Part shown: in pieces, positions 1 to 6,984 of the stretch
How positions within the stretch are numbered: position 1 is the stretch's first letter
Layout of the letters: each line of letters opens with the position of its first letter
Assembly: GCF_049701175.1 (NCBI RefSeq)
Contig: NZ_JBNATW010000044.1
Span: forward strand, 1-12,843
Origin: Thermovenabulum sp049701175
GTDB taxonomy: Bacteria; Bacillota; Thermosediminibacteria; Thermosediminibacterales; Thermosediminibacteraceae
DNA length: 12,843 nucleotides
Reading direction: 5' to 3'
Program-made: the position numbers and the translations under genes
The notes under the pieces: model-generated
What the model was told of the DNA's origin: nothing
What the model saw: the letters and a program-made list of their open reading frames with translations, nothing else
Database searches by the model: none

Positions 1-86
1 TATTGCAATAAATAAGTGATAAAAATTAAAAAAATGGTACAAAGCAAAAAGCTCAAAAGAAAAAGAAGGTTGAAATATAGTAAGAT

Positions 87-114
87 TTGAGGTAAAATTG
101 TAATAATTTATAAT
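87..114 (+). promoter_or_regulatory. Candidate sigma-A promoter for rhomboid/SDH protease pair
   Basis: A -35-like TTGAGG (87-92) is followed after 16 bases by a perfect TATAAT (109-114), which places a start site near 121, just before the ribosome binding site AAAGGAG (131-137) of the next gene. The surroundings are very AT-rich, so a chance match is possible. Bases 1-86 hold no credible gene: all three forward frames are closed within the first 20 bases. Confidence 0.4.
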
Positions 115-144
115 TATTTTATTGACTCAGAAAGGAGCTGTTAA

Positions 145-874
145 ATGATACCACTAAAAGACACAATTCCAAGTAGAGAAAAGCCTTTTGTTACATTGTT
201 AATTATCAGCATAAATGTTTTGATATTTGTTTTTCAAACCACTTTACCAACAGCTTTGGTTGATGATTTTATTCAAATATTTGGATTCGTCCCTTACAGG
301 CTAACGTATGCTTTACAGCATGACTTCATCTGGGGCATAATAATTTCTTTTTTTTTCAATTTTCACAAGCATGTTTTTGCATGGCAGTTGGATGCATCTT
401 ATAGGCAACATGTGGAGCTTATGGCTTTTTGGGGATAATGTTGAAGACAGAATGGGACATTTCAAGTTTTTTATTTTTTATATCTTAAGTGGATTTTTTG
501 CAGCAATTACTCATTATATATTCAACTTTAATTCACCTATTGTGACCGTCAGAGCATCTGGTGCTATTGCGGGTGTAATGGGGGCATATTTTGTGATGTT
601 CCCTCTGTCAAGAATAATTACCCTGATTCCTGTTTTTTGGCTACCGTTCTTTATAGAAATTCCAGCTGTGATCTTCATAGGTTTTTGGTTTATATCCCAA
701 GTTTCTCATGGAATTCTAATGCTGTTTGGCCCAGTTTATGCTTTTGGAATTGCTTGGTGGGCACATATAGGTGGTTTCTTGTTTGGAGCATTGACAGTAC
801 CGTTATTCAAAAAGAGGGTAAAACGTTATCAGAGATTTTTTGACGATGAGTATTATTATTATCTATATTTTTAA
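145..874 (+). pseudogene. Rhomboid family intramembrane serine protease, frameshifted
   Basis: Rhomboids are polytopic membrane proteases that cut transmembrane substrates with a Ser-His dyad. The first part (145 to about 350) encodes MIPLKDTIPS and a first membrane segment. The rest continues one frame over with MFLHGSWMHLIGNMW (the loop 1 and oxyanion Asn region), the Ser motif RASGAIAG (Ser at 557-559) and the His motif WWAHIGG (His at 764-766). The frames meet at a run of nine T (348-356). Removing one T gives a continuous protein of about 242 residues reading SFFSIFTSMFLHGSW across the joint, a normal family length. The start ATG has a good AAAGGAG site 7 bases upstream. The first Gly of the catalytic GxSG is Arg (AGA, 551-553). 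The frameshift could be a sequencing error, slippage or true decay; the Arg favours decay. The SDH protease gene begins 33 bases downstream, probably in the same transcript. Confidence 0.8.
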
Positions 875-907
875 CAAAAATATCAAATACTTTTAGAGGT
901 GAGAATT

Positions 908-1723
908 ATGAGTTTTTTAGATCTATTGTTTTTATATGTCATGATAACATCAATCCAACCAATTATTAACAAAAGAATGATTGAATCTGCTCGCCAGAAA
1001 TTGATAGGAAAAATTGAAAAAAAGAGAAATTCTAGAGTTATTCTATTAGTTCATCGCCAAGAAACTATGAATTATTTAGGTTTTCCAGTTTATCGATATA
1101 TTGATATTAATGACTCAGAAGAAGTAATAAGAGCAATCTCTATGACAGATCCCTCAATACCCTTAGATATTATTTTGCATACCCCAGGTGGATTAGTTTT
1201 AGCATCTTTGCAAATTGCACGAGCAATCAAAAGGCATAAAGGGAAAATTACAGTCCATGTTCCACACCATGCTATGTCGGGAGGAACATTGATTGCTTTA
1301 GCGGCAGATGAAATTGTAATGGCAAAGGATGCTGTGTTAGGTCCTGTTGATCCACAAATAGGCGAATATCCTGCTGTATCTATATTAAAGCTTATTAAAG
1401 AAAAACCTATTTCTGAAATCGATGACAAAATGCTTATTCTTGCCGACGTTGCTCAAAAAGCATTGAATCAAACTAAAGAGGCAGTAAAAGAACTTCTTAG
1501 CGGGAATTATCCTGATGATGTTGCAGAAAATATTGCTAACTCGCTTGTAGAAGGTAAATGGACTCATGATTATCCAATAACATATGAAATGGCAAAAGAA
1601 TTGGGATTAAAAGTAAGATGCGATATAGATCCTGAAATTCAGCAGCTAATGAGCCTATATCCACAACCCATTCAAAAGAAAGGGTCTGTTGAATATCTGC
1701 CCTTTTCAAAATTCAACAAGTAG
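908..1723 (+). CDS. SDH-family ClpP-like serine protease (serine dehydrogenase proteinase family)
   Basis: The 271-residue protein matches the SDH_sah family (Pfam SDH_protease), membrane-associated relatives of ClpP/SppA. It opens with a hydrophobic N-terminal segment (about residues 3-20) that may anchor it. It then shows the crotonase/ClpP-like core: HTPGG at 91-95 (oxyanion loop) and HAMSGGT at 121-127, with Ser124 as the likely nucleophile, then AADEI at 132-136 and LGPVDPQ at 144-150. The C-terminus ends with MSLYPQP and SVEYLP, which I recall as usual for the family, so the gene looks complete. The physiological substrate is unknown. ATG 908 was chosen because AGAGGTGAG (894-902) is a well-spaced ribosome binding site; the in-frame GTG at 899 lies inside that site. 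It sits directly after the broken rhomboid gene, making a membrane-proteolysis pair. Confidence 0.82.
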   Translation: MSFLDLLFLYVMITSIQPIINKRMIESARQKLIGKIEKKRNSRVILLVHRQETMNYLGFPVYRYIDINDSEEVIRAISMTDPSIPLDIILHTPGGLVLASLQIARAIKRHKGKITVHVPHHAMSGGTLIALAADEIVMAKDAVLGPVDPQIGEYPAVSILKLIKEKPISEIDDKMLILADVAQKALNQTKEAVKELLSGNYPDDVAENIANSLVEGKWTHDYPITYEMAKELGLKVRCDIDPEIQQLMSLYPQPIQKKGSVEYLPFSKFNK

Positions 1724-1728
1724 TAGCA

Positions 1729-1815
1729 TGTAACGTTTAAAGCTTTCGCCGCCTCTAAAATATCCTTATCCTTTCCCCACTTTTTAAAATATTCCCTCAC
1801 ATGTTCAAAAGTTAT
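1729..1815 (-). pseudogene. Fossil fragment resembling YbaK/EbsC aminoacyl-tRNA deacylase N-terminus
   Basis: On the minus strand just beyond the ygjP stop, an uninterrupted frame encodes TFEHVREYFKKWGKDKDILE joined directly to AAKALNVT. From memory of the YbaK/EbsC/ProX-like family, proteins begin with a VREYFKKW-type helix, then a stretch like FExSSATVEL, then AAxALGV. The roughly ten residues between LE and AA appear to be missing in frame, and all similarity stops after NVT. The expected ATG before TFEH is ATA here (1813-1815), and there is no ribosome binding site. The frame runs on to 1672, but that part is antisense to the SDH gene. It could be a chance resemblance; no other function is suggested. 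Confidence 0.45.
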
Positions 1816-1820
1816 TTTTA

Positions 1821-2492
1821 TTACAATTTCAATAAATAACCATTTTCCTTCAGCCATTTTTCATGTTTTTCGTAAACCGGCATTATCGATTTTACCTTAG
1901 CCCAAAAGGATTTGCTATGGTTTTTAATACGTAAATGTGCCAATTCATGAACTACTACATAATCGATAACAGGCAGTGGAGCCATAATGAGCCGCCAGGA
2001 AAAGTTCAAATTCCCTTTATAAGAACACGAACCCCATCTTCTCTCTGCATTTGTTATATTGATTTTATTATATTGAAAGCCGCATTTTTGTGCGTACCAT
2101 TTAACCCTTTCCGAGATTTTCTCGTAAGCTGCCTTTTTGTACCAATCAATAAACACTTCTTTAGCATTAGACAATGCATCTTTTGAAAGGTAAAATCCAT
2201 TTTCAAATCTAAGCGGTTCTTCCTGATTGTCAATTATGTGCAGCTTATAATACCTTCCAAGATACAAAAAACCCTCACCATTAACAAATTCTTTTTTCAA
2301 AATTTTGGGATCTCTTTTTTCTATTTCCCTTTTCTTTTTATCAATCCAATTTTTATGTTTATAAATGACCTTCCATATCACATCTTCACTCACTTCAAAC
2401 GGGGCCCTGACAATTAGGGCCCCATTATCCGTCACCTGCAGGCCTATCGTTTTCCTTTTTGACCTTATAATTTTTTCTATTTTTATTTCCAT
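1821..2492 (-). CDS. YgjP-like zinc metallopeptidase (DUF45, M48-like gluzincin fold)
   Basis: The 223-residue protein has the features of the YgjP/DUF45 family. The conserved RRWGSC stretch is at residues 151-156, the zinc-binding HELAH at 182-186 (His182 and His186 as ligands, Glu183 catalytic) and a further conserved His in KNHSKSFW (His192). Length is normal for the family (about 220-240). It is predicted to be cytoplasmic, as no signal peptide is visible. The substrate is not known. The family is often found beside type I restriction-modification or other defence loci, and here the next gene upstream is a helicase pseudogene. ATG 2490-2492 is preferred although its ribosome binding site (GGGAAGTGA) is only fair; an in-frame TTG at 2522 would add ten residues not typical of the family. 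The gene converges on the SDH protease gene. Confidence 0.82.
   Translation of the reverse strand: MEIKIEKIIRSKRKTIGLQVTDNGALIVRAPFEVSEDVIWKVIYKHKNWIDKKKREIEKRDPKILKKEFVNGEGFLYLGRYYKLHIIDNQEEPLRFENGFYLSKDALSNAKEVFIDWYKKAAYEKISERVKWYAQKCGFQYNKINITNAERRWGSCSYKGNLNFSWRLIMAPLPVIDYVVVHELAHLRIKNHSKSFWAKVKSIMPVYEKHEKWLKENGYLLKL
2401..2423. repeat. GC-rich perfect inverted repeat inside ygjP-like gene
   Basis: GGGGCCCT (2401-2408) and AGGGCCCC (2416-2423) form a perfect 8-bp stem with a 7-base loop, in otherwise AT-rich coding DNA near codons 24-31 of the ygjP-like gene. There is no T-run on either side, so it is not an intrinsic terminator. It could fold in the 5' part of the mRNA; the effect is unknown. 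Confidence 0.5.
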
Positions 2493-2531
2493 AAAATCAC
2501 TTCCCGTAGAGATGATAATCAAGTTTAAGTA

Positions 2532-2560
2532 ATTATAAACTACTCATTTTTAAATATAAA
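2532..2560 (-). promoter_or_regulatory. Weak candidate promoter for ygjP-like gene
   Basis: Reading leftward, TTTATA (2560-2555) and TATAAT (2537-2532) are 17 bases apart, 40-68 bases before the start codon. The -35 matches the sigma-A consensus at only four of six positions, and the region is AT-rich, so support is limited. Confidence 0.3.
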
Positions 2561-2636
2561 GCCTTAAATAGAATCGTTTCCAGTTATCTGTTTTATTAAT
2601 TCTATATTAGTTCAATTAAATTTTTAAAGAAATATC

Positions 2637-3677
2637 TTAAATAACCTGATTTACAGTTTCTTCATATAGTAGTTTAATATCCTCCTCAATTTCAGCAGTA
2701 GGGGCTAATATAGCTTTATTAAGCATACATTTTTTTTGTAATAATTCGTGTATGCGAACATCAAAACTATATTCTTTGAATATAGGGTGTATAGCTAACG
2801 GATAATAGGTATGTACTTCTTTCTCTTGACCTATCCTATATACTCTAGATAAATGTATGACATGATTTGCTGTCGTTAACGTTAAACCAACTCTTCACGC
2901 TTTTGGCGAAAGTATCATTACATTGAACCCTTTACTTGTCTGAAATTCATCAACTCTAATTTTCCTTTTATCAGCAGATACACTTCCATTAATAATTAAT
3001 GGAGGCTTAGGAAGTTGATAACGTCGTTGAATTATAGTTTGTAAAACACCTTGCATCTCAATACTTTCTAAAAAAATAAGCACCTTTTCATCAACTCTAA
3101 ATATTTCATCAATAATCTCTATTGTTTTAGATAATCTAGCTGAGGATAAAATATATTCTTTATCATCAATCCCTTCATATTTTAATGGGTGCAGAGAAAC
3201 ACTTCTTAAATAATGTAAAGTATTTAGTATATGTTCTTTATTTTTTTGCTTATTTCTTGCATTAAATATAATCTCAGAATATTTTTTAGCCTGTATATCG
3301 GGCATAATAACTTCATATATATGTTCATGCTTCTTGGGTAAACCTTTTAAATGCTCTCCTTTATACCGCCTTAACATTGGTTTTGGATTGCAAGGAGGTT
3401 CAGGTTCATTTTCATCAATTTTCTTTTTTAACTCTATTAATAAATCCTTATCAGAAATATCTTCATATTTTTTATTAAATGTTTTTAGGTCTCCCAAATA
3501 TCCGGGTTGAACAGTATCCATTATACACCATAAATAAGTCAATCTGTTTTCTATCGGTGTTCCAGTCAGCGCAATAGTAAAATCCGCATTCATGGCTTTT
3601 GCAGCCTCGGTCATTAAAACTCCAGGTTTTTTTATCTTTTGAGCTTCATCAAAAACGATTACACACCATTTAATCAA
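2637..3677 (-). pseudogene. SNF2-family DNA helicase, C-terminal two-thirds, multiply disrupted
   Basis: The frame begins at helicase motif II (VIVFDEAQKIKK) and continues through motif III (ALTGTPIENRL), a PMLRRYK region, and the C-terminal helicase domain up to FNVMILSPKA. A TGA stop (2895-2897) follows, where the family has the GG of SPKAGGVGL. The same frame then resumes without further stops as RVGLTLTTANHVIHLS, RVYRIGQEKEV and a C-terminal tail to the TAA at 2637-2639. The block WWNPAVEDQCTD and one flanking Arg (13 codons, normal in motif VI) is missing between the LS and RVYR codons (near 2844-2849), with arginine AGA expected on both sides. The N-terminal ATPase part (Walker A, motifs I and Ia) is absent, and a different gene start abuts the left end of the protein. 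SNF2 helicases of this type occur in anti-phage and restriction clusters. This copy cannot be functional. Confidence 0.88.
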
Positions 3678-3733
3678 TTTGTTTCATCAAATACACTATC
3701 ACGCGGCACACAAAGCTCATATAAGGTTTTCAC
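3674..3733 (-). pseudogene. 5' remnant of a probable DUF499-type ATPase gene
   Basis: A GTG start (3731-3733) with the ribosome binding site AGGGG nine bases upstream begins the peptide KTLYELCVPRDSVFD, followed after a few codons by TGA (3674-3676). An in-frame ATG at 3742 is also possible. This opening resembles, from memory, the N-terminus of DUF499 AAA-type ATPases, which sit with a DUF1156 methyltransferase and a SNF2 helicase in defence clusters (called Hma in some classifications). The remnant runs straight into the helicase fragment, so a large deletion probably removed the rest of this gene, anything between, and the helicase N-terminus. The family name is a recollection from a very short peptide. 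The start signal and the abrupt fusion are directly visible. Confidence 0.45.
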
Positions 3734-3742
3734 TTCACTCAT

Positions 3743-4122
3743 CCCCTAATATTTATTTGTTAAGATGAATTATCAATGCTGCTTTTAAAAATTTTTATTT
3801 TACGTTTATTATTCTATATCTTGCTTCATATTCCTTTTATTTTCATTCAATGTGATATAAAAAATACTATCTAACTTCTTTCATAATTGTATAAATATTA
3901 AATAAATTTTTATTACTGCCATTATTAATAAAATATTAAGCGATTATAATAGCCTAAATTCATATTCAATAATTATCCATATTCTTCCTTATTATTTTAT
4001 CATATCAAATTATTTCGCAAAATCTATCTTTTTACAGTTATTCCTCCCTTAACAAAAAATACTTGTCATACATTGCTGTTATGCTAAACTAAATTTAATA
4101 CGGGTTGAAGGGGTGGAATTTA
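3743..4122. other. AT-rich intergenic region between divergent genes
   Basis: About 380 bases separate the leftward defence remnant and the rightward MFS gene. I see no coding frame with family resemblance and no RNA gene. Possible promoter pieces are a palindromic ATTATAAT (3943-3950), which can be read as a -10 in either direction, and an extended -10 TGTTATGCT (4077-4085) about 38 bases before the MFS start. Neither has a convincing -35. The ribosome binding site of the MFS gene (AAGGGGTGG, 4107-4115) lies at the right edge. Confidence 0.5.
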
Positions 4123-4956
4123 ATGCACAATGCTGAAATAAATAAAACCTCTTTATTAATCTTAATTGCTCTATGCTTGGGGTGGACATTAATTTACGCT
4201 GATAGGACGGCACTGTATCCGCTTCTTTCTGTTATTGGAAAAGATTTCAATCTTAGCGCTACTTTGCTGGGCACCATTACCGGCAGTTACTTTTTGGTAT
4301 ACGTAGCAATGCAAATTCCCTCCGGTATGCTGGCAGATAAAATCGGAAAAAAGAAACTTTTAATAATCACTTTTTTTATAGCCGGAGTTGCATTGCTCGG
4401 TTTTGGATTGTTTGCCCGAAGCTATATTTTGTTACTGCTTTTTACCGCTTTACACGGGCTTGGAGCAGGAGCTTTTTACCCCTGCGCATACGGGATAATG
4501 TTAAATACCGTGGATTCTAAAATCTCCGATAAATTCGGGCGAAAAAAAATAGCCCTAATGTTATTCCCATTAGGGGCTTTTACCATATTTTTAATGACTT
4601 ATGCCCGCTCCCCTTTTCCCATAATATTATCCCTCGTAGCTTACGGAATTGTGGGTAAATCCTCCTGGGACCCCATAGCCGTAGCATGGGCAGGCAGACA
4701 TGCAGCGGCTATTGATAAAGATGCCTTGGGCACCGCTATGGGAATGTTTAACTTTGTCGGTATGATGTCTGCCGTGGTGGCTCCAGTTGTCACGGGGTAT
4801 ATAAGGGACATAACCGGGTCGCTGGTAACGGCTTATTATGTTGCCGCCGCAATGTCTATTTTGGGAGGATGTTTGGTTATGTTCATTAAGCTTTTGCAAT
4901 TTTCGCCAGATAATCTATTGCATACAAATAGCCATAAGCTCCCAAACCCACTATAA
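4123..4956 (+). CDS. MFS transporter with apparent in-frame loss of TM5-TM8
   Basis: The open frame encodes 277 residues, against about 400 for typical 12-helix major facilitator transporters. Residues 1-130 carry TM1-TM4 with the cytoplasmic motif A (GMLADKIGKKK, 68-78). Immediately after GIMLNTV (124-130) the sequence reads DSKISDKFGRKK (131-142), which is the second-half copy of motif A between TM8 and TM9, followed by TM9-TM12. About 120 residues, four helices, therefore seem to have been removed in frame near 4507-4520. The C-terminal tail from about residue 255 is antisense to the end of aroQ and is not family-like, so the native stop may be lost as well. ATG 4123 follows AAGGGGTGG by 7 bases; the in-frame TTG at 4105 has no such site. 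Transport activity is unlikely. The original substrate cannot be told from the sequence. Confidence 0.75.
   Translation: MHNAEINKTSLLILIALCLGWTLIYADRTALYPLLSVIGKDFNLSATLLGTITGSYFLVYVAMQIPSGMLADKIGKKKLLIITFFIAGVALLGFGLFARSYILLLLFTALHGLGAGAFYPCAYGIMLNTVDSKISDKFGRKKIALMLFPLGAFTIFLMTYARSPFPIILSLVAYGIVGKSSWDPIAVAWAGRHAAAIDKDALGTAMGMFNFVGMMSAVVAPVVTGYIRDITGSLVTAYYVAAAMSILGGCLVMFIKLLQFSPDNLLHTNSHKLPNPL
4542..4578 (-). terminator. Possible intrinsic terminator of the aro operon, antisense within the MFS gene
   Basis: On the minus strand AGCCCCTAATG (4578-4568) pairs with CATTAGGGCT (4560-4551), with one bulged base and a 7-base loop. An A and eight T follow (4550-4542). This lies about 310 bases beyond the aroQ stop, and I see no hairpin closer to it. 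The sequence also encodes the ordinary MFS residues KKIALMLFPLGA, so the fold may be accidental. Confidence 0.35.
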
Positions 4957-5320
4957 CCCCATTTACAACAGGACTTATTACCGATTTATGCCTGAATTCT
5001 TCTCTTGCAAAGGTATTGGATATATGAACTTCCACCGTCGGAAGCTCAACGGCGCTTATCGCATCCCGAATGGCATAGCTGTAATGGGAATAGGCCCCTG
5101 CATTTATCACAATACCCTTTGCCCAATTTTTCGCCTCATGTATTTCATCTATAATATCTCCTTCTGAAGAATATTGTACAATGCGAACTTGTATATTGTG
5201 CTCGGCTGCTTTTTTTATTATTAATTGATTAATCTCTTCTAATGTCAAAACTCCATAAATATGAGGTTCTCTCTTACCCAATAGATTAAGGTTCGGACCA
5301 TGTATTACCAGAATCTTCAT
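4886..5320 (-). CDS. aroQ: Type II 3-dehydroquinate dehydratase
   Basis: This cytoplasmic enzyme converts 3-dehydroquinate to 3-dehydroshikimate, step 3 of the shikimate pathway. The 144-residue length fits type II enzymes. Visible features are HGPNLNLLGKREP (7-19) with the catalytic Tyr in the following IYG, INAGAYSHYS with the Asn and His of the active site, EVHISN with the second conserved His, and FAREEFRHKS with the binding arginines. Two normally strict motifs differ: QSNxEG reads QYSSEG, and NPGAYTHTS reads NAGAYSHYS. The catalytic Tyr and both His remain, so activity is likely. Its ATG overlaps the aroKB stop (ATGA), and GGAGG lies ten bases upstream inside aroKB, so translation is probably coupled. 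It is the last gene of the operon, and its 3' end overlaps that of the convergent MFS gene by 71 bases. Confidence 0.93.
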   Translation of the reverse strand: MKILVIHGPNLNLLGKREPHIYGVLTLEEINQLIIKKAAEHNIQVRIVQYSSEGDIIDEIHEAKNWAKGIVINAGAYSHYSYAIRDAISAVELPTVEVHISNTFAREEFRHKSVISPVVNGVIVGLGAYGYLYAIDYLAKIAKA

Positions 5321-6984
5321 TTGCCGTTTTCCTCCATTTCTTTGTATAAGATTTCCTTAACTATATCCGTTACATTATCCGGCAGATTATCTATTACCCT
5401 CACATCACCTATTTTAAAAGGTAAAACAAATCTTACCTTCCCCGAAAAACCCTTTTTGTCGGTTTTTAAGTATCTTAGAATATCATCAACTTTAAAAGAT
5501 TCTGGGACTTCCTTTATAGAAACCGGTAAATCAAAAAATTTAAGTAAATTTATAATTCTATCTGCAATTCCCGGTGATGCATACCCTAAACGAAAAGCAA
5601 GTCTGGCAGCCAAACAAATACCTATGGATACAGCTTCACCGTGGGTTACACCTTTGTATCCCGATGCGGCTTCAATGGCATGCCCAAAGGTATGCCCGAG
5701 ATTAAGTAACATACGCATTCCCTTATCGTATTCATCTTCCTGCACAATACGACTTTTTAACCTCGTGCAGGCTGTAACCGTATAAAGCAATACTTTTGGG
5801 TCTCTTTCTTTGATTTTGCAGGCGTTGTTTTCTAAAAAGTAAAATAAATCCCCATCAATAACCGCTGTTTTTATGACCTCTGCCATTCCATCGTTAAATA
5901 TTTTATCGGGTAATGTATCAAGAAATCCTATATCGGATATTACTAAATTAGGCTGATAAAAAGCGCCGATTAAATTTTTCCCCGCTTTGTGATTTACCGC
6001 TACTTTTCCGCCGATACTTGCATCCACCTGAGCCAAAAGGGTAGTCGGTACATAAACCCACCTTATTCCCCTCATGTAAGTAGCAGCAGCAAAACCCGCA
6101 ATGTCTCCCGTAATACCTCCTCCTACAGCGATAACCAATGAATCCCTATCAATATTTAAATCCACAAATCTATCGTAAATTTTAGACACTGTAGTGAGAT
6201 TTTTTTGGGTTTCTTCATCTTGAATTAACACAGTATCCATATTTAATCCTTCATTTTTTGCAGCATCTACAAGCTCTGCGCAAAAAAGCTGATTTAAAAG
6301 AGGGCTTGTTACGATGACAATTTTTGAGATGTTTTTTTGTTCCTGTAAAAAATCTATTAAAGCTTTGCGAAATAATTTATAACCTATTTTCACATAGTAG
6401 TTTCTCGATGGGGTTTTCACAAAGACGTTTTCATTGTCTAAATGATGAATTTTTAATTCTCTTGAGGGTAGTATTTTTAAGATTTCCCCTGCTATTTTTT
6501 CGGGGCTATCATCTGCTTCTAAAATAATGTCTGCAGTTTCCTGATACAATTTTATTCGAGCATCGTACAGGCGGGACAATTTCTCTTTTTTTGAATTTAA
6601 ATCATCAGATTCTAGTAAAGGTCGTGAAAAGTCATTTTCTAAACGCGATAAAAGAGTTTCAAGAGATGCGTTTAGGAATATAATCGTACTATTGTTTTTA
6701 AGTAATTCGTAGTTTCCCCGGCGGGTCAGTGTCCCTCCTCCAAGAGAAATAACCGTATTTTTAAGTTGAGATACCTTTTGAATAACAAAAGATTCTATTT
6801 CTCTAAATCTTTCTTCTCCGTATCTTTTAAAAATATCCGAAATTGTTTCTCCTGTAAAATCTTCAATAAGACGGTCCGTATCAACAAAAGCTCTATTCGT
6901 ATTTTCTGCTAAAATCTTTCCAATTGTGGTCTTACCACTTCCCGGAAGGCCGCTTAATACTATATTTTTATTTTTACTTACCAT
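5317..6984 (-). CDS. aroKB: Bifunctional shikimate kinase / 3-dehydroquinate synthase fusion
   Basis: One 555-residue protein carries two shikimate-pathway enzymes. Residues 1 to about 172 are shikimate kinase: Walker A GLPGSGKT (12-19), DTD (35-37), FREIE with Arg61, GGGT (82-85), lid RPLL with Arg121, and Arg143. After a linker, residues from about 187 to 555 are 3-dehydroquinate synthase: AVGGGITGD (286-294), PTTLLAQVDASIGGK (313-327), and zinc ligands in GMAEV (Glu369), NLGHTFGH (His431) and THGE (His448). It thus performs steps 2 and 5 of the pathway. AroKB fusions are known, for example in Thermotoga, but most Firmicutes keep two genes. Every key motif is present, so both activities are expected. 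The ATG overlaps the aroC stop by 7 bases and has GGGGTGGTGA upstream. GC content is clearly lower than in aroA and aroF of the same operon. Confidence 0.94.
   Translation of the reverse strand: MVSKNKNIVLSGLPGSGKTTIGKILAENTNRAFVDTDRLIEDFTGETISDIFKRYGEERFREIESFVIQKVSQLKNTVISLGGGTLTRRGNYELLKNNSTIIFLNASLETLLSRLENDFSRPLLESDDLNSKKEKLSRLYDARIKLYQETADIILEADDSPEKIAGEILKILPSRELKIHHLDNENVFVKTPSRNYYVKIGYKLFRKALIDFLQEQKNISKIVIVTSPLLNQLFCAELVDAAKNEGLNMDTVLIQDEETQKNLTTVSKIYDRFVDLNIDRDSLVIAVGGGITGDIAGFAAATYMRGIRWVYVPTTLLAQVDASIGGKVAVNHKAGKNLIGAFYQPNLVISDIGFLDTLPDKIFNDGMAEVIKTAVIDGDLFYFLENNACKIKERDPKVLLYTVTACTRLKSRIVQEDEYDKGMRMLLNLGHTFGHAIEAASGYKGVTHGEAVSIGICLAARLAFRLGYASPGIADRIINLLKFFDLPVSIKEVPESFKVDDILRYLKTDKKGFSGKVRFVLPFKIGDVRVIDNLPDNVTDIVKEILYKEMEENGK

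Noticed and set aside
34..90. An 18-residue Lys/Arg-rich open frame starting at ATG 34
   Set aside because: There is no ribosome binding site and no family resemblance; A-rich DNA yields such peptides by chance.
1672..1728. Continuation of the minus-strand frame past the YbaK-like fragment
   Set aside because: It is antisense to the family-typical end of the SDH protease (SVEYLP), so this part is a shadow.
4063..4085. TTGTCA...TATGCT as an MFS promoter
   Set aside because: The hexamers are only 11 bases apart; at most the extended -10 alone could work.
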